Positions 43,561 to 52,529 of a stretch of DNA of 64,000 nt are shown here, piece by piece (positions within the stretch are counted from its first letter, which is position 1; each line of letters begins with the position of its first letter). A model generated the notes under the pieces. It was given only the letters and a program-made list of their open reading frames with translations, made no database searches and was not told the origin of the DNA. The position numbers and the translations under genes were made by a program. Origin of the DNA: CAZMGT01 sp964565895 (GTDB taxonomy: Bacteria > Armatimonadota > Zipacnadia > UBA1398 > CAZMGT01); NCBI GenBank assembly GCA_964565895.1, contig CAZMGT010000013.1, positions 4,919 through 68,918 on the forward strand, given 5' to 3'.

Positions 43561-44646
43561 TCACTCCCCTTGCTGCACGGGCACCGGCGACCACGCCGGC
43601 GCCGTATCCGCCTCCTCGGACTCCGCCAAAACCTGCTCGTTTGAGCCGTCAAAGTCCATTACGTATATGTCGAAGCTCCCCCTCCTGAACTTCTGAAAGG
43701 CAATCTTGCTCCCGTCTGGCGAAAAGCATGGCTGCGAGTTCCGCGCCCCGTCCGTCGTTAGCCGCGTAATGTCCGTGCCGTCCGGCCGCATGCGGTAAAT
43801 ATCCGTGTCCTCCGCCGCGCTCGGCCGGTAGGCGTAAACGATCCACTCCTCGCCGTTGTGCACTCCCCAGCACGGGTGCTGCGCCACCTCGCCCGGCTGG
43901 TGCTGCGTAAGCTGGACCTCGTTCCCGTTGCCGCTGGCATCGACGATCACCAGGTCTCCGTAAGAATCTTCCCCGGTCGCCCCGACAAGCGTCACCCGCG
44001 AGACGACCAGCCTCGTGCCGTCCGGCGACCAGCTCGGCGAGTTGTCCGACTGCTCGTTGTTCGTTATCCGCCGCACATCCGAGCCATCGATCGCCGACAT
44101 GGTGTAGATCTCATAAAGCTCGTGGTCGCGGTTCGACTTAAACGCAATGCGCGTTCCATCCGGCGACCACGCTGGCTCCAAGTCCTCCGCGCGGTCGTCG
44201 GTGAGCTTCATTGGGTTTGTTCCGTCCGCGTTCATCCGCCAAATCTCCGGGTTGCCCGTGCGGTTTGAGACAAACGCAATCTGCGTCCCGTCCGGCGACC
44301 AGCAGGGGTCGGTCTCGCTTGAGAAAATGGCCAGGGTAACGCGGTTTTGCTCGTGCTCCTCGGAGTTGGCGTTTACGTAGTAAATCTCGGAGTTAAAGTC
44401 GCGCGTCGTGGCAAAGAGCACGAGCCCGGCCACGCTTTCCAGAGTGATCCCCGGGCCAAACGATTCGCCGATCTGCCCTCCGCCCGCGCCGCACCCCCCG
44501 AGCGGGGCAAGCAGCGCCGCAGCGCCAAGCGCCACCGCAGAGAGCGCGGCGGCCGCCCCCGCCCAGCGCAGGCCGATCCTTGCTGCCCCCCTTGCCCATC
44601 TCGCATTACCCTGCCGCTTGTCTTCTGCTCCGCGTTTTGCCCTCAC
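43561..44646 (-). CDS. TolB-like WD40/PD40 beta-propeller lipoprotein
   Basis: A 361-aa predicted lipoprotein with lipobox LGGC after a hydrophobic stretch. The propeller has repeated PD40 signatures (CWSPDGTQIAF, AWSPDGTRIAF, SWSPDGTRLVV, CFSPDGSKIAF and a final AWSPVP) with intervening IWRMNADGTN-type strands, about six blades. It is related to TolB, but no Tol-Pal genes are near, so it is not called TolB. The GTG at 44646 begins just after the UROD-like gene ends (44679) and gives a proper signal peptide; the frame upstream to 44748 overlaps that gene. It is likely cotranscribed with the UROD-like gene. Confidence 0.82.
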   Translation of the reverse strand: MRAKRGAEDKRQGNARWARGAARIGLRWAGAAAALSAVALGAAALLAPLGGCGAGGGQIGESFGPGITLESVAGLVLFATTRDFNSEIYYVNANSEEHEQNRVTLAIFSSETDPCWSPDGTQIAFVSNRTGNPEIWRMNADGTNPMKLTDDRAEDLEPAWSPDGTRIAFKSNRDHELYEIYTMSAIDGSDVRRITNNEQSDNSPSWSPDGTRLVVSRVTLVGATGEDSYGDLVIVDASGNGNEVQLTQHQPGEVAQHPCWGVHNGEEWIVYAYRPSAAEDTDIYRMRPDGTDITRLTTDGARNSQPCFSPDGSKIAFQKFRRGSFDIYVMDFDGSNEQVLAESEEADTAPAWSPVPVQQGE

Positions 44647-44678
44647 CTGGCAACCATCCCTTCCTTCCCCGCGCTGCG

Positions 44679-45614
44679 TTAAAGCCGCTCCAGCTCCTGT
44701 TTTACGGCAAGCAAGTTCTCCTCTGGCGTTGGCGTGGGCATGGCGCATCCGCAGGCGACGATCAGCTTCCGCCGCCCCGCCTTCGCCACAGCGTCGCGCA
44801 CCTCAGCCCTAATCTCTTCCGGCGTAGCGATATCCGTATGCACCTGATTAATCCCGCCGGCAAGGCAGCGGTCGGTCAGCTTCCGCGCCTCGGCGAGCGA
44901 CGGCTTTGTTGTGCGGTCGCTCCAGTTTATCACGTCACCCGGAATTTCAAGCAGCATCTCGAAGAAGATGTTCACCCCGTGAAGATGAACCACGTTAAAC
45001 GTCCCGACCTTCGCCATCTCCTCCCCGATCCATACATCTAGCGGCAAGAATACTTCGCGAAAGTCCTCCTCGCGCATGATGTCCGGCGTCGCGCCGGTGA
45101 CCGCGAGAAACATCCCGTCCAGCACGCCCTGCTCCACGCAGAACCTCCCGAATGAGACGATCGACTCCGCGATTGCCCTCAGCCCTTGGCGCACGGCGTC
45201 TGGGTCCTCGTAAAGATGCTGCAGCACGCGGTTGTTGCTAATCCTTCTCCCATAGGCAAACGGGTCGAAAAATGTATCCACCATGGGCCGGTCGTCGGGC
45301 AGGCCCTCGCGGATGGCGCGCAGCGCTTGAAAGTGCCTCCCGTAGTTTCCCTTGTCCGGGGGCAGGGGCTCGAGCATCTTCCAGTCCGCCGCGCGCTCCA
45401 GCCGCTCCACTCCCGCGGGCAGCTCATAGGGAATGTCGTGCATGACCTTGAGGAAGTCGACGTCGAACTTCTGGGCAAACTCCAGCTCGCAGCGGACAAA
45501 CTCCGGCCCGCTCGGGTCGTCCTTTAGGTGGCGAAAGTGATACCAGAACGAAAACGGTACTCGGTCGACTTCCTCCCCACGCACGGCAGCGAGGCAGCGC
45601 TCGCGCTTGGTCAT
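44679..45614 (-). CDS. Uroporphyrinogen decarboxylase-family protein (not HemE)
   Basis: A 311-aa TIM-barrel protein of the UROD/MtaA superfamily (MTKRERCLAAVRGEEVDRVPF at the start, then FFDPFAYGRR, VTGATPDIMREEDFREVF, VVHLHGVN, GGINQVHTDIATPEEI and a C-terminal GCAMPTPTPEENLLAV). The C-terminal cysteine motif resembles corrinoid/thiol methyltransferase members (zinc-binding His...Cys) more than HemE, and the HemE N-terminal RQAGR motif is missing. Probably a methyltransferase acting on a small methylated compound (inference). ATG 45614 with GGAGGT upstream; the open frame to 45878 overlaps the divergent Nudix gene and is rejected. Confidence 0.82.
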   Translation of the reverse strand: MTKRERCLAAVRGEEVDRVPFSFWYHFRHLKDDPSGPEFVRCELEFAQKFDVDFLKVMHDIPYELPAGVERLERAADWKMLEPLPPDKGNYGRHFQALRAIREGLPDDRPMVDTFFDPFAYGRRISNNRVLQHLYEDPDAVRQGLRAIAESIVSFGRFCVEQGVLDGMFLAVTGATPDIMREEDFREVFLPLDVWIGEEMAKVGTFNVVHLHGVNIFFEMLLEIPGDVINWSDRTTKPSLAEARKLTDRCLAGGINQVHTDIATPEEIRAEVRDAVAKAGRRKLIVACGCAMPTPTPEENLLAVKQELERL

Positions 45615-45768
45615 CTGCGGCGACCTCCGTGCTAGAGATCTCAACCTTGCCCCGGCCGTTTGGCGGGCTTTTTCGCCCGCGCGCTCCTCTAGGCCTTCCT
45701 CCGCCTGCCGAAGGAGCACCCGCCCGCTTCGCCGAAGCCGCTGCGCACCCTCTTGGGAGATGAGCGAC

Positions 45769-46323
45769 ATGGCTGCAGACAAACACACGACCGTGCTCTG
45801 CCGCGGGCAGTACCTTGAGCTTGTCCGCCGCGATATTGGGCGCGGCCGCGGCTGGGAGTTCGTCCGCCGGCGCAACATTAGCGGCGTCGTCGTTATGCTC
45901 GCCGTTACCCCCCAGGACGAGGTCCTCCTTGTCCGTCAGTTCCGCCCACCGGTAGACGCACCCGTGTGGGAGCTGCCCGCGGGGCTGGCCGACCGACCGG
46001 GCGAAGACCTTGTGCGCTGCGCGCAGCGCGAGCTCGTCGAGGAGACCGGTTTCCGCGCGCAGACGATGGAGCTTCTCGCCGTGGGGCCTGCCGCCGCTGC
46101 CTCCAGCTCAACCATCCTCCACGTCTTCCTCGCCACCGGCGCGCAGCCCGTCGCCGAGCACCCTACGGGCGACGAGCTGTTCCCCATCGAAGTCCGCCGC
46201 GTCCCTCGCAGAACCGCCGCCGATTGGCTCGAGCAGCGCATGAGCCAGGGCGAAATGGTCGACCCGCGCATCTTTGGCGCTTTGCTTCTCGCCGAGCGTC
46301 GGCTCGCCGGCCGCGGCCGGTAG
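45769..46323 (+). CDS. Nudix hydrolase, ADP-ribose pyrophosphatase type
   Basis: A 184-aa NUDIX enzyme predicted to cleave ADP-ribose or a similar nucleoside diphosphate compound. The Nudix box is at 72-95 (GLADRPGED then QRELVEETGF), with the upstream QFRPPVDAPVWELPAG strand typical of ADPRases. The spacing between the first Gly and Glu is one residue longer than GX5E. ATG 45769 is preferred over 45760 because GGGAG (45755-45759) then has about 9 bases of spacing. It is divergent from the UROD-like gene, with 154 bases between starts. Confidence 0.9.
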   Translation: MAADKHTTVLCRGQYLELVRRDIGRGRGWEFVRRRNISGVVVMLAVTPQDEVLLVRQFRPPVDAPVWELPAGLADRPGEDLVRCAQRELVEETGFRAQTMELLAVGPAAAASSSTILHVFLATGAQPVAEHPTGDELFPIEVRRVPRRTAADWLEQRMSQGEMVDPRIFGALLLAERRLAGRGR

Positions 46324-46342
46324 CCTTCGCCGGCCCGGCCGC

Positions 46343-46377
46343 AAAAGAAAAGCCGCCCCGGCCCGCGCCGGAGCGGC
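46343..46377 (-). terminator. Intrinsic terminator of pseudopilin 4
   Basis: Read on the minus strand: an 11-bp stem GCCGCTCCGGC / GCCGGGGCGGC (complement of 46352-46362 and 46367-46377, one G-T pair), 4-base loop, then TTTTCTTTT. It ends the pseudopilin transcript and lies between convergent genes. Confidence 0.9.
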
Positions 46378-46394
46378 TGCTTGCCTGCTTCCTC

Positions 46395-47036
46395 TTAGTC
46401 CGTGGGAATGCCGTTATAGTCGGTCTTGGTATACACGTCCGTGCGCCCCGCGGGCACGGCGTTTTTCGAGTTCCACTTTACGTGGCAGTCCACATAGGCC
46501 ACATTAAGGCCGTCGTTGTGCCGCGGATCTGGGGGAAAGACAAATTGCGTCCAGTCCGAGTTATCTACCTTAAATGCGTCGTAAAAACACACCGTCTCAG
46601 CAGGCAGGGGGACGATCGCCGTGATATGCGTATATGCGCTCGGCATTACCCCGGCGCAGCGCGGCGAGCCGAACAAAACCATGTTCGCCCCATAGCTATA
46701 CCGCCCAGCGTCTAGCGCCGCAGCGTTGATCTTTCCCTGTGGGTCGCTCTTGCAAAGCAAAATCTGTCGGTTCCTGACATACGGCTGAATAACGTCGAAC
46801 ACAAGCTTCGCCGGCCTGTCCGGCTTGGTCAAAAACGGGGGAAACAGCTCGTCGTAGTCCATGCGATACATCTGCACGGCAATCGCTAGCTGGCGCAGGT
46901 TGCTGTTGCACACGGTCTGGCGCGCCTTCTCCCGCGCTTTGGAGAACGTGGGGAACATGATCGAGGCCAAAATGGAAATAATGGCGATTACCACCAAAAG
47001 CTCAATTAGCGTAAAACCCTTGTTCCCTCTAGCCAT
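46395..47036 (-). CDS. Type II pseudopilin (copy 4, dispersed)
   Basis: A 213-aa prepilin-like protein: leader MARGNKG/FTLIE, hydrophobic helix with ISILASIMFPTF, SKAREKARQTVC, then LRQLAIAVQMYRMDYDELFPPF. The C-terminal motif is RHNDGLNVAYVDCHVKW, a variant of H-X9-DG in which Gly is Cys. It lacks the long Cys-rich tail of the three tandem copies and is about 40 residues shorter, so it is a separate lineage rather than a recent duplicate. ATG 47036 with GAGGAAG upstream. It is followed by a strong terminator, so it is likely monocistronic or last in its unit after the zinc-ribbon gene (54 bases upstream). Confidence 0.92.
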   Translation of the reverse strand: MARGNKGFTLIELLVVIAIISILASIMFPTFSKAREKARQTVCNSNLRQLAIAVQMYRMDYDELFPPFLTKPDRPAKLVFDVIQPYVRNRQILLCKSDPQGKINAAALDAGRYSYGANMVLFGSPRCAGVMPSAYTHITAIVPLPAETVCFYDAFKVDNSDWTQFVFPPDPRHNDGLNVAYVDCHVKWNSKNAVPAGRTDVYTKTDYNGIPTD

Positions 47037-47090
47037 TTTCTCACTTCCTCAAACCGACGAATCCCAGCGCCGCGTGGCTCCCCCTCCGCG

Positions 47091-47555
47091 TTAGCCCCGC
47101 TCTTGTCCCTCATTTCCTTGGACACCGCCGCCCGCGGCATGTTCCGTCGCTTGGCTCTCCTCGGCGCTGCCCTGCTCCATCCGCTTGAGCACTTCCTCCA
47201 GCGGTGGCGCGGGCTGCGGCGTCCCGCTAATAGGAGGATGCCCCGGCGGCAGCTCTTCTAAACCCGGCATTTGCAGCCCCACCTCCGCACCCGCCCACTG
47301 CCCGCGCGCCCCTCCGCTTGCCCCGCGAACCCAATATCCCAGGGCAAACCCCAGAACAAACAGGCAAATGCACAGCCAGACAACCGCCCCCCGGCTAACC
47401 TCCCCGGGCCTCCGCGCCCTGCTTGCGCTTGACCGCTTGGCCTTTGCCGCTTCCTCCCGCGGCTCAGCGCGGGCAACAAGCGCGTGGCACTCAGGGCAAA
47501 ATTCCTCCCCGGGGGCAACCTCCGCGTTACACTTTGGACAGCGCACCGCGCTCAT
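47091..47555 (-). CDS. Zinc-ribbon single-pass membrane protein
   Basis: A 154-aa protein with an N-terminal zinc ribbon (C6-P-K-C9 and C20-P-E-C23), a basic Ala-rich linker, one membrane segment at about 56-76 (AVVWLCICLFVLGFALGYWV) and a Pro/Gly/Glu-rich tail. This zinc-ribbon plus TM layout is common in Planctomycetes and Armatimonadota-like genomes with no known function. ATG 47555 with GGGAAGG directly upstream; the longer frame to 47645 crosses the promoter and is rejected. Confidence 0.78.
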   Translation of the reverse strand: MSAVRCPKCNAEVAPGEEFCPECHALVARAEPREEAAKAKRSSASRARRPGEVSRGAVVWLCICLFVLGFALGYWVRGASGGARGQWAGAEVGLQMPGLEELPPGHPPISGTPQPAPPLEEVLKRMEQGSAEESQATEHAAGGGVQGNEGQERG

Positions 47556-47579
47556 CCTTCCCTTCTCTCTCCCCCAGGC

Positions 47580-47606
47580 ATTATAACCGCTTCCCTCTTC
47601 GCTCAA
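47580..47606 (-). promoter_or_regulatory. Probable promoter of the zinc-ribbon/pseudopilin unit
   Basis: The minus strand has a perfect TATAAT (complement of 47580-47585) and TTGAGC (complement of 47601-47606) with a short 15-base spacer. Transcription would begin about 18 bases before the ATG at 47555. Confidence 0.4.
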
Positions 47607-47681
47607 CAGCAGGCCAGCGGCAAAGGTCGCCGCGCCTTCGCCCACGAACTTTCAACGGCAACCATAGGCGAGGTGATTGCC

Positions 47682-49679
47682 GTGCGCTTTTTCTTCGGCG
47701 CCGACTACTACCCCGAGCACTGGCCGCGCGAGCGCTGGCCCCAGGACATCGAGCTGATGAAGCGCGCGCACATCAACGTCGTGCGTCTGGCGGAGTTCGC
47801 CTGGTCGAAGCTCGAGCCGCGCGAGGGCGAGTTTGAATTTGCCTGGCTCGACGAGATAGTAGCCCTGCTCGCCGAGGCGGGGATCGACGTGGTCATGTGC
47901 ACGCCCACCGCTGCCCCGCCCGCCTGGCTTTCCCAAAAATATCCCGAGATCCTCGCCCTCGGCGCCGACGGCCGCCGCGCCGCCCACGGCGCCCGCCGCC
48001 ATTACTGCATCTCCAGCCCCGCCTACCGCGAGCTCTGCGCGCGCATCGTAGAGGCCATGGCCAACCACTACCGCAACACGCCCAACGTCATCGGCTGGCA
48101 AATCGACAACGAATTTGGCAACCCAAAATGCTTCTGCCCCACCTGCGCCGAGGAGTTCCGCCGCTGGCTCAAGCGCAAGTACGGCTCGCTCGACGAGCTA
48201 AACCGCGCCTGGGGCAATGCGTTTTGGAGCATCGAGTTTCAGTCCTGGGATCAGCTCCCCCCGCCCGGCTGGGAGGGCCTCCGCTCGCAAAACCCGCATC
48301 TTAAGCTCGACTTCCAGCGCTTCTTTTCCGACACGACAATAAGCTTCCTCCGCCACCAGGCCCAAATCCTGTTCGACATCTGCCCCGACCACTTCGTCAC
48401 CCATAACCTCATGGGTCGCTTCCCCGAGCTAAACTACTTCGACCTCGCCCGCGAGCTCCATTTCGTCTCCTGGGACAACTACCCCAACGTCGGCTACGAC
48501 TACCGCGAGGTGGGCTTTACCCACGACCTCATGCGCGGGCTGCTCGGCAAGAACTTTTGGGTAATGGAGCAGCAGTGCGGAATGACCAACTGGGGGACGA
48601 TGCGCCAGCCCCCGCCGGGACAGATTCGCGTCTGGACCTACCAGGCCATCGCCCATGGCGCCGACGCCATCGTCTACTTCCGTTGGCGCCAGTGCCTCTG
48701 GTCGCACGAAATGCACCACAGCGGAATTCTTACCCCAGACGGCCGCGACGACAACCGCCAGTTCGCCGAAGTCGCTCAAATCGGCGAGGAGCTCGCGCGC
48801 CTCGGCGAGGAGATCGCCGGCACGCAGGTCGTCGCGGAAATCGCCATCGGCCACTCCTACGACAACCTCTGGGCCCTGCGCAACACCTGCTACGCCCGCG
48901 CTGTAGACTATTGGCGCGTGCTTACCCCCGTTTTGCGCGCCGCGGCGAGCCTCGGCCTGAGCGTCGTGGCCGCCAACCTCGAGGGCGAGGACCTCCCCGA
49001 CACGCCGGTCCTCTTCGCTCCCGCACCCTACCTGCTCAGCGCGAAAGCCCGGGAGAACCTCCGCCGCTACGTCGAGCGCGGGGGCACGCTGGTCGCTACC
49101 TTCCTCACCTCCTGGGCCGACGAGCACGGAGCGCTTCTGCCCGATCCTCGCCCCGCCGGGCTGACCGACCTGTTCGGCGCGCGGCTTGTGGAGTTTACCC
49201 CGCTGCTTCGCGGCGAGACATCGTCGGCCACCTGCGCCTTGCCGGGGATTGCGGAAAGGGATTATTCCTGCGCGGCGTGGTGCGACTGGCTCGCCGCCGA
49301 CGGCGCGCAGGTGCTCGGCAGATACACCTCCGGCTACTGGGCGGGCCAGCCTGCGGTTGTCGAGCACGAATTTTCAGGCGGCCGAGCGATATACGTGGGC
49401 AGCCTGTTTGGCGAGGATTTTTACCAGGACCTCCTACGCTATCTTGCCGCGCGGCTCGCCTTTCCCATCCCCGCGCGCCCGCCGGAGGGCCTGGAGATCG
49501 TTCGCCGGCGCGGCGACCAAGGCGAGCTCCTTTTTGCCATTAACCACACCGACCAGCCGCAGCAGGTGCACCTCGGCGGCCAGTTTTTCGAGATGCTCTC
49601 AGGAAAGCGCTGTCGCGAGGCGATAACCGTCGCCCCGCGCGACGTGGCGATCATCCAGCGCCCCGTGGCGCCGAGCTAA
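47682..49679 (+). CDS. Beta-galactosidase, glycoside hydrolase family 42
   Basis: A 665-aa GH42 enzyme hydrolysing terminal beta-galactosides. Family signatures: GADYYPEHWP at the N-terminus, acid/base Glu144 in QIDNEFG, nucleophile Glu296 in WVMEQQCG. The trimer zinc site is present (C109 and the C150-x-C152-x2-C155 cluster), the same spacing as in the structurally known Thermus GH42 enzyme. Trimerisation and C-terminal beta domains follow, ending with RDVAIIQR. No signal peptide, so it acts in the cytoplasm on imported oligosaccharides. GTG 47682 is chosen (AGGTG upstream, first residues MRFFFGADYYPEHW); the open frame from 47484 is an overextension. Confidence 0.95.
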   Translation: MRFFFGADYYPEHWPRERWPQDIELMKRAHINVVRLAEFAWSKLEPREGEFEFAWLDEIVALLAEAGIDVVMCTPTAAPPAWLSQKYPEILALGADGRRAAHGARRHYCISSPAYRELCARIVEAMANHYRNTPNVIGWQIDNEFGNPKCFCPTCAEEFRRWLKRKYGSLDELNRAWGNAFWSIEFQSWDQLPPPGWEGLRSQNPHLKLDFQRFFSDTTISFLRHQAQILFDICPDHFVTHNLMGRFPELNYFDLARELHFVSWDNYPNVGYDYREVGFTHDLMRGLLGKNFWVMEQQCGMTNWGTMRQPPPGQIRVWTYQAIAHGADAIVYFRWRQCLWSHEMHHSGILTPDGRDDNRQFAEVAQIGEELARLGEEIAGTQVVAEIAIGHSYDNLWALRNTCYARAVDYWRVLTPVLRAAASLGLSVVAANLEGEDLPDTPVLFAPAPYLLSAKARENLRRYVERGGTLVATFLTSWADEHGALLPDPRPAGLTDLFGARLVEFTPLLRGETSSATCALPGIAERDYSCAAWCDWLAADGAQVLGRYTSGYWAGQPAVVEHEFSGGRAIYVGSLFGEDFYQDLLRYLAARLAFPIPARPPEGLEIVRRRGDQGELLFAINHTDQPQQVHLGGQFFEMLSGKRCREAITVAPRDVAIIQRPVAPS

Positions 49680-49697
49680 CCGCTGGGGCGAGCCTCT

Positions 49698-52517
49698 GTG
49701 TCCCACCGCTGCCAGCGAAAGAGCAAGCAAAACGCCGCCGCCCGCGCCTGCGCCCCGCGCGTGGCGGTGGTCGCCCTGCTCGTCGCCGCGGCGTTCGCTG
49801 TGCCTCAGCCGCGCCAGGCGGCGCGTGCTGCGCAAACCTATGGCCCTGCGCCAACGAGCTATTACGACTGGCAGCAGCTTTGCACCGCCCACTTCCAGAT
49901 TATCTACCCTGCGGAATATCGCGAGCTGGCCCTCCTCGCGGCGCGCATTGCCGAGGGGCTATGGCCGCGCATCGTCTCCCTCTGCGGCGTCGCGCCGCGC
50001 GAGCGCACCCCGCTTATCCTCGACGACCACGGCCTGAGCACGTTCGCCGCGTTCGCCGTCCCCCAGAGCCACTGCGTGGTCGTCGCCAGCTTCCACCGCA
50101 GCAACCGCGTAGACGCGGCAACCCAGCTCCGCTATCTCATCGCCCACGAGATGGGGCATATCGGCAGCTTCTGGGCCGCGCGCGGACCGCTGGGCGACTT
50201 TGGCGAGCTCGTCAACCGCTTCGACATTCCGTTTTGGTTTAGCGAGGGGTTTGCCGAATACGTCGCCTCCGCCCCCGCGTTCCTCTTCCCCGACCGGCTC
50301 GATCTTCTGCGCAGCGCCGTCCTCCTCGGCCATCTCCCCTCCGTGGCCATCATGCACGACCCTTACTTAGGCGACCGGCCCGATTCTTTGCTCGGCTATT
50401 CCGTGGGCGCCTCGCTTGTGGACTATATCGCGCGGCGCTATGGCCCCGATGCGCCGGCGGAGATTCTGCGGCGAACGTCTACGCGGGGGCCATTTTTCGA
50501 GCCCGCCCTGCGCAAGGCCCTCGGCTTGGGCGAGCGGCACCTGTTCCGCCGCTGGCGCGCCGAGCTCGCCGAGCGCCTCGCCCGCCTGCGCGCGCTGAGC
50601 ACCGACACACGCGCCTTTGCCCAACCCCTCCCCCTGCCGTACGACTATGTCGTCTCCGCGCACCCTTCGCCAAACGGCGCGCGCCTCGCCATCTGCGCAT
50701 ATGCCGACTATGTCTCCCGCGACGAGCTGCTCCTCGAGGTCGTGGACCTGCGCACGGGGGCGCGTCAGCTCGTCAGCCGGTTCGCGCACCCGGCGTTCGG
50801 CTGGTCGCCGGATGGCTCGGCGCTCGTTTACGCCCGCGAGGTATGCAGCGGCCGCGGCCGCGTGGCCACGCGCCTCTTTCTCTGGGACGCCGCCTCGGGC
50901 TGCTCGCGCGAGCTGCCCTTTTCCTTCCAGGCCACCGCCCCGTGCTTCATGCCCGATGGGGAGCGCATTGTGTTTGTCCTTAAGCCCAATCGCTGGGCCA
51001 GCGCCCTGGCCCTTGCCTCACTCGACGGGGGCGAGCCGCGCGTCGTATTCTCTCCACGCTCGCTTAACGAGGCCTGTTATTGCCCGCGCCCCTCGCCCGA
51101 CGGCGCCTTCCTTGCCTTCGAGCACATCGTAGATGGCAACAGCCGTATCGCCCTGCTTAACCTGGCCACCGGCCAGCTCGCCGAGCCCATTCCCCTTGAC
51201 GCCGCCCAGCGCTGCCCCGCTTGGTCGCCTGAGGGAAAGCGGCTTGCCTTCTTGGCCAACCCCGGCGGCGTGCCGGACTTGTTCCTCTACGACCGCGCCA
51301 CGGGCGCCGTGCGCCAGCTCACCGAGGAGGCGCTCGGCGCGCTGCGCTGGGTCGCCTGGGACCCGCGGACCAGCGACCTTCTCGCCGTCCTCGCCTTCGA
51401 TCGCCGCAGCGATCTCCTCCGCCTCTCCCCCGAGCCGCGCATCGCGCCGCACGATCAAGCCCAGCGCCGTGCGTTGCTCGAGGGCGCCCTCCCGCGCCCT
51501 GCGGGAAAAGATCCTCTCGCCCGCTACGCCCCGCTGGACGAGGTGGCCATCGTCTCCGAGGGCCCCTATCGCGGGCTGGCGGAGCTCCAGCTTCTCGGGC
51601 CAAACCTCGCCTATGTTTACCCGTTCGCCCTTGGCCTGCAGCTCTCCGCAGAAGACCCCCTGCGCGAGCACTCGCTCTCCGTCGCCGCTGCGCGCGATGT
51701 GTTCTCCGGCGCGACAAGCGTCTTCGCGCAGTATCTCAACACCTCCCGCCGCGTCCCCCTGCGCCTGCGCTACGCCTGCGGGGCCTACGTCTCCGCGGCG
51801 CCCTGCTCAAGCTCCTCGCCGGTGACCTTTACCTCCCTGCTCTCCGCCGACGTCCGCCTGGGCCACTTCCGCCACGGCAATTTCTTCGCCTACGACGAGC
51901 TTCGGCTGACCCTCGGGCGCGGGCTGGGCGCGGCGCGCATCCCCAGCCCCCGCGCCGCCGCGCGCGTCGTGCCTGCGCGGTGCTCGTTTGCTAGGGTCGA
52001 GCTCAGCCGGGCGCGCGCGTTCTCCAACGCCGGCCAGTTGCGCCTCACCCTGTTCGCCGAGCGCGCGTTTGCGCGCCTGTCCACCGTTGACTTTTGCGCA
52101 GGGGGCCTCTGCGCCTCCTACCAGCGCGCGTTTAGCGAAAACAGGCGCAAGCTTGGGCTTGCTCTGCACTGCTCAGCCGCCTCTGTCCGCGGGGGAGGTT
52201 TAACCGGCCGGCAGATGCGCGTGGAGCTCGCCGTAGACCTCCGCCAGCGCCTCGCGCGCGACTTCGCCCACAGCAGCTTTCCCTATTTCTCCGGCGACGA
52301 ACTAAACGTGCACCTGTGGTATCGGCCAAGCGCGGCGCGCATCGCGGGCACGAGGTGGCGCGCCACGCACATCGCCGGCGTCGCGGTTGAGGCGTGGTTT
52401 AGAGCCTTGGGAAGCTTTAAATATCGCGCGGCGGCGGGCTATGAATGGGGCTTTGGCGCGGAGGGGGACAACGCGCGCGGGCTGTTCTTTGAGCTTTCGC
52501 CGGCGTTCTTGTTCTAG
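49698..52517 (+). CDS. Secreted HEXXH metalloprotease fused to WD40/TolB-like propeller and putative outer-membrane beta-barrel
   Basis: A 939-aa protein with a signal peptide (hydrophobic about 20-38). Residues 55-300 are a peptidase-MA-like gluzincin domain: HEMGH at 150-154 with third ligand Glu183 in WFSEGFAEYVA. Residues 310-590 are a TolB-like propeller (FGWSPDGSALVYAR, CFMPDGERIVF, RPSPDGAFLAFEH, AWSPEGKRLAF). The last 300 residues alternate polar and hydrophobic residues and end in Phe (ELSPAFLF), as in outer-membrane barrels. Thus a surface or periplasmic protease tethered to the outer membrane (inference). GTG at 49698, 18 bases after the GH42 stop with GGGGCGAG upstream, so cotranscription with GH42 is likely. 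Confidence 0.82.
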   Translation: MSHRCQRKSKQNAAARACAPRVAVVALLVAAAFAVPQPRQAARAAQTYGPAPTSYYDWQQLCTAHFQIIYPAEYRELALLAARIAEGLWPRIVSLCGVAPRERTPLILDDHGLSTFAAFAVPQSHCVVVASFHRSNRVDAATQLRYLIAHEMGHIGSFWAARGPLGDFGELVNRFDIPFWFSEGFAEYVASAPAFLFPDRLDLLRSAVLLGHLPSVAIMHDPYLGDRPDSLLGYSVGASLVDYIARRYGPDAPAEILRRTSTRGPFFEPALRKALGLGERHLFRRWRAELAERLARLRALSTDTRAFAQPLPLPYDYVVSAHPSPNGARLAICAYADYVSRDELLLEVVDLRTGARQLVSRFAHPAFGWSPDGSALVYAREVCSGRGRVATRLFLWDAASGCSRELPFSFQATAPCFMPDGERIVFVLKPNRWASALALASLDGGEPRVVFSPRSLNEACYCPRPSPDGAFLAFEHIVDGNSRIALLNLATGQLAEPIPLDAAQRCPAWSPEGKRLAFLANPGGVPDLFLYDRATGAVRQLTEEALGALRWVAWDPRTSDLLAVLAFDRRSDLLRLSPEPRIAPHDQAQRRALLEGALPRPAGKDPLARYAPLDEVAIVSEGPYRGLAELQLLGPNLAYVYPFALGLQLSAEDPLREHSLSVAAARDVFSGATSVFAQYLNTSRRVPLRLRYACGAYVSAAPCSSSSPVTFTSLLSADVRLGHFRHGNFFAYDELRLTLGRGLGAARIPSPRAAARVVPARCSFARVELSRARAFSNAGQLRLTLFAERAFARLSTVDFCAGGLCASYQRAFSENRRKLGLALHCSAASVRGGGLTGRQMRVELAVDLRQRLARDFAHSSFPYFSGDELNVHLWYRPSAARIAGTRWRATHIAGVAVEAWFRALGSFKYRAAAGYEWGFGAEGDNARGLFFELSPAFLF

Positions 52518-52529
52518 TGCGGAGCGGGG

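Noticed and set aside
43561..44646. Assignment of the propeller lipoprotein as TolB proper
   Set aside because: No TolQ/TolR/TolA/Pal genes are near, and it has a lipobox, unlike canonical TolB.
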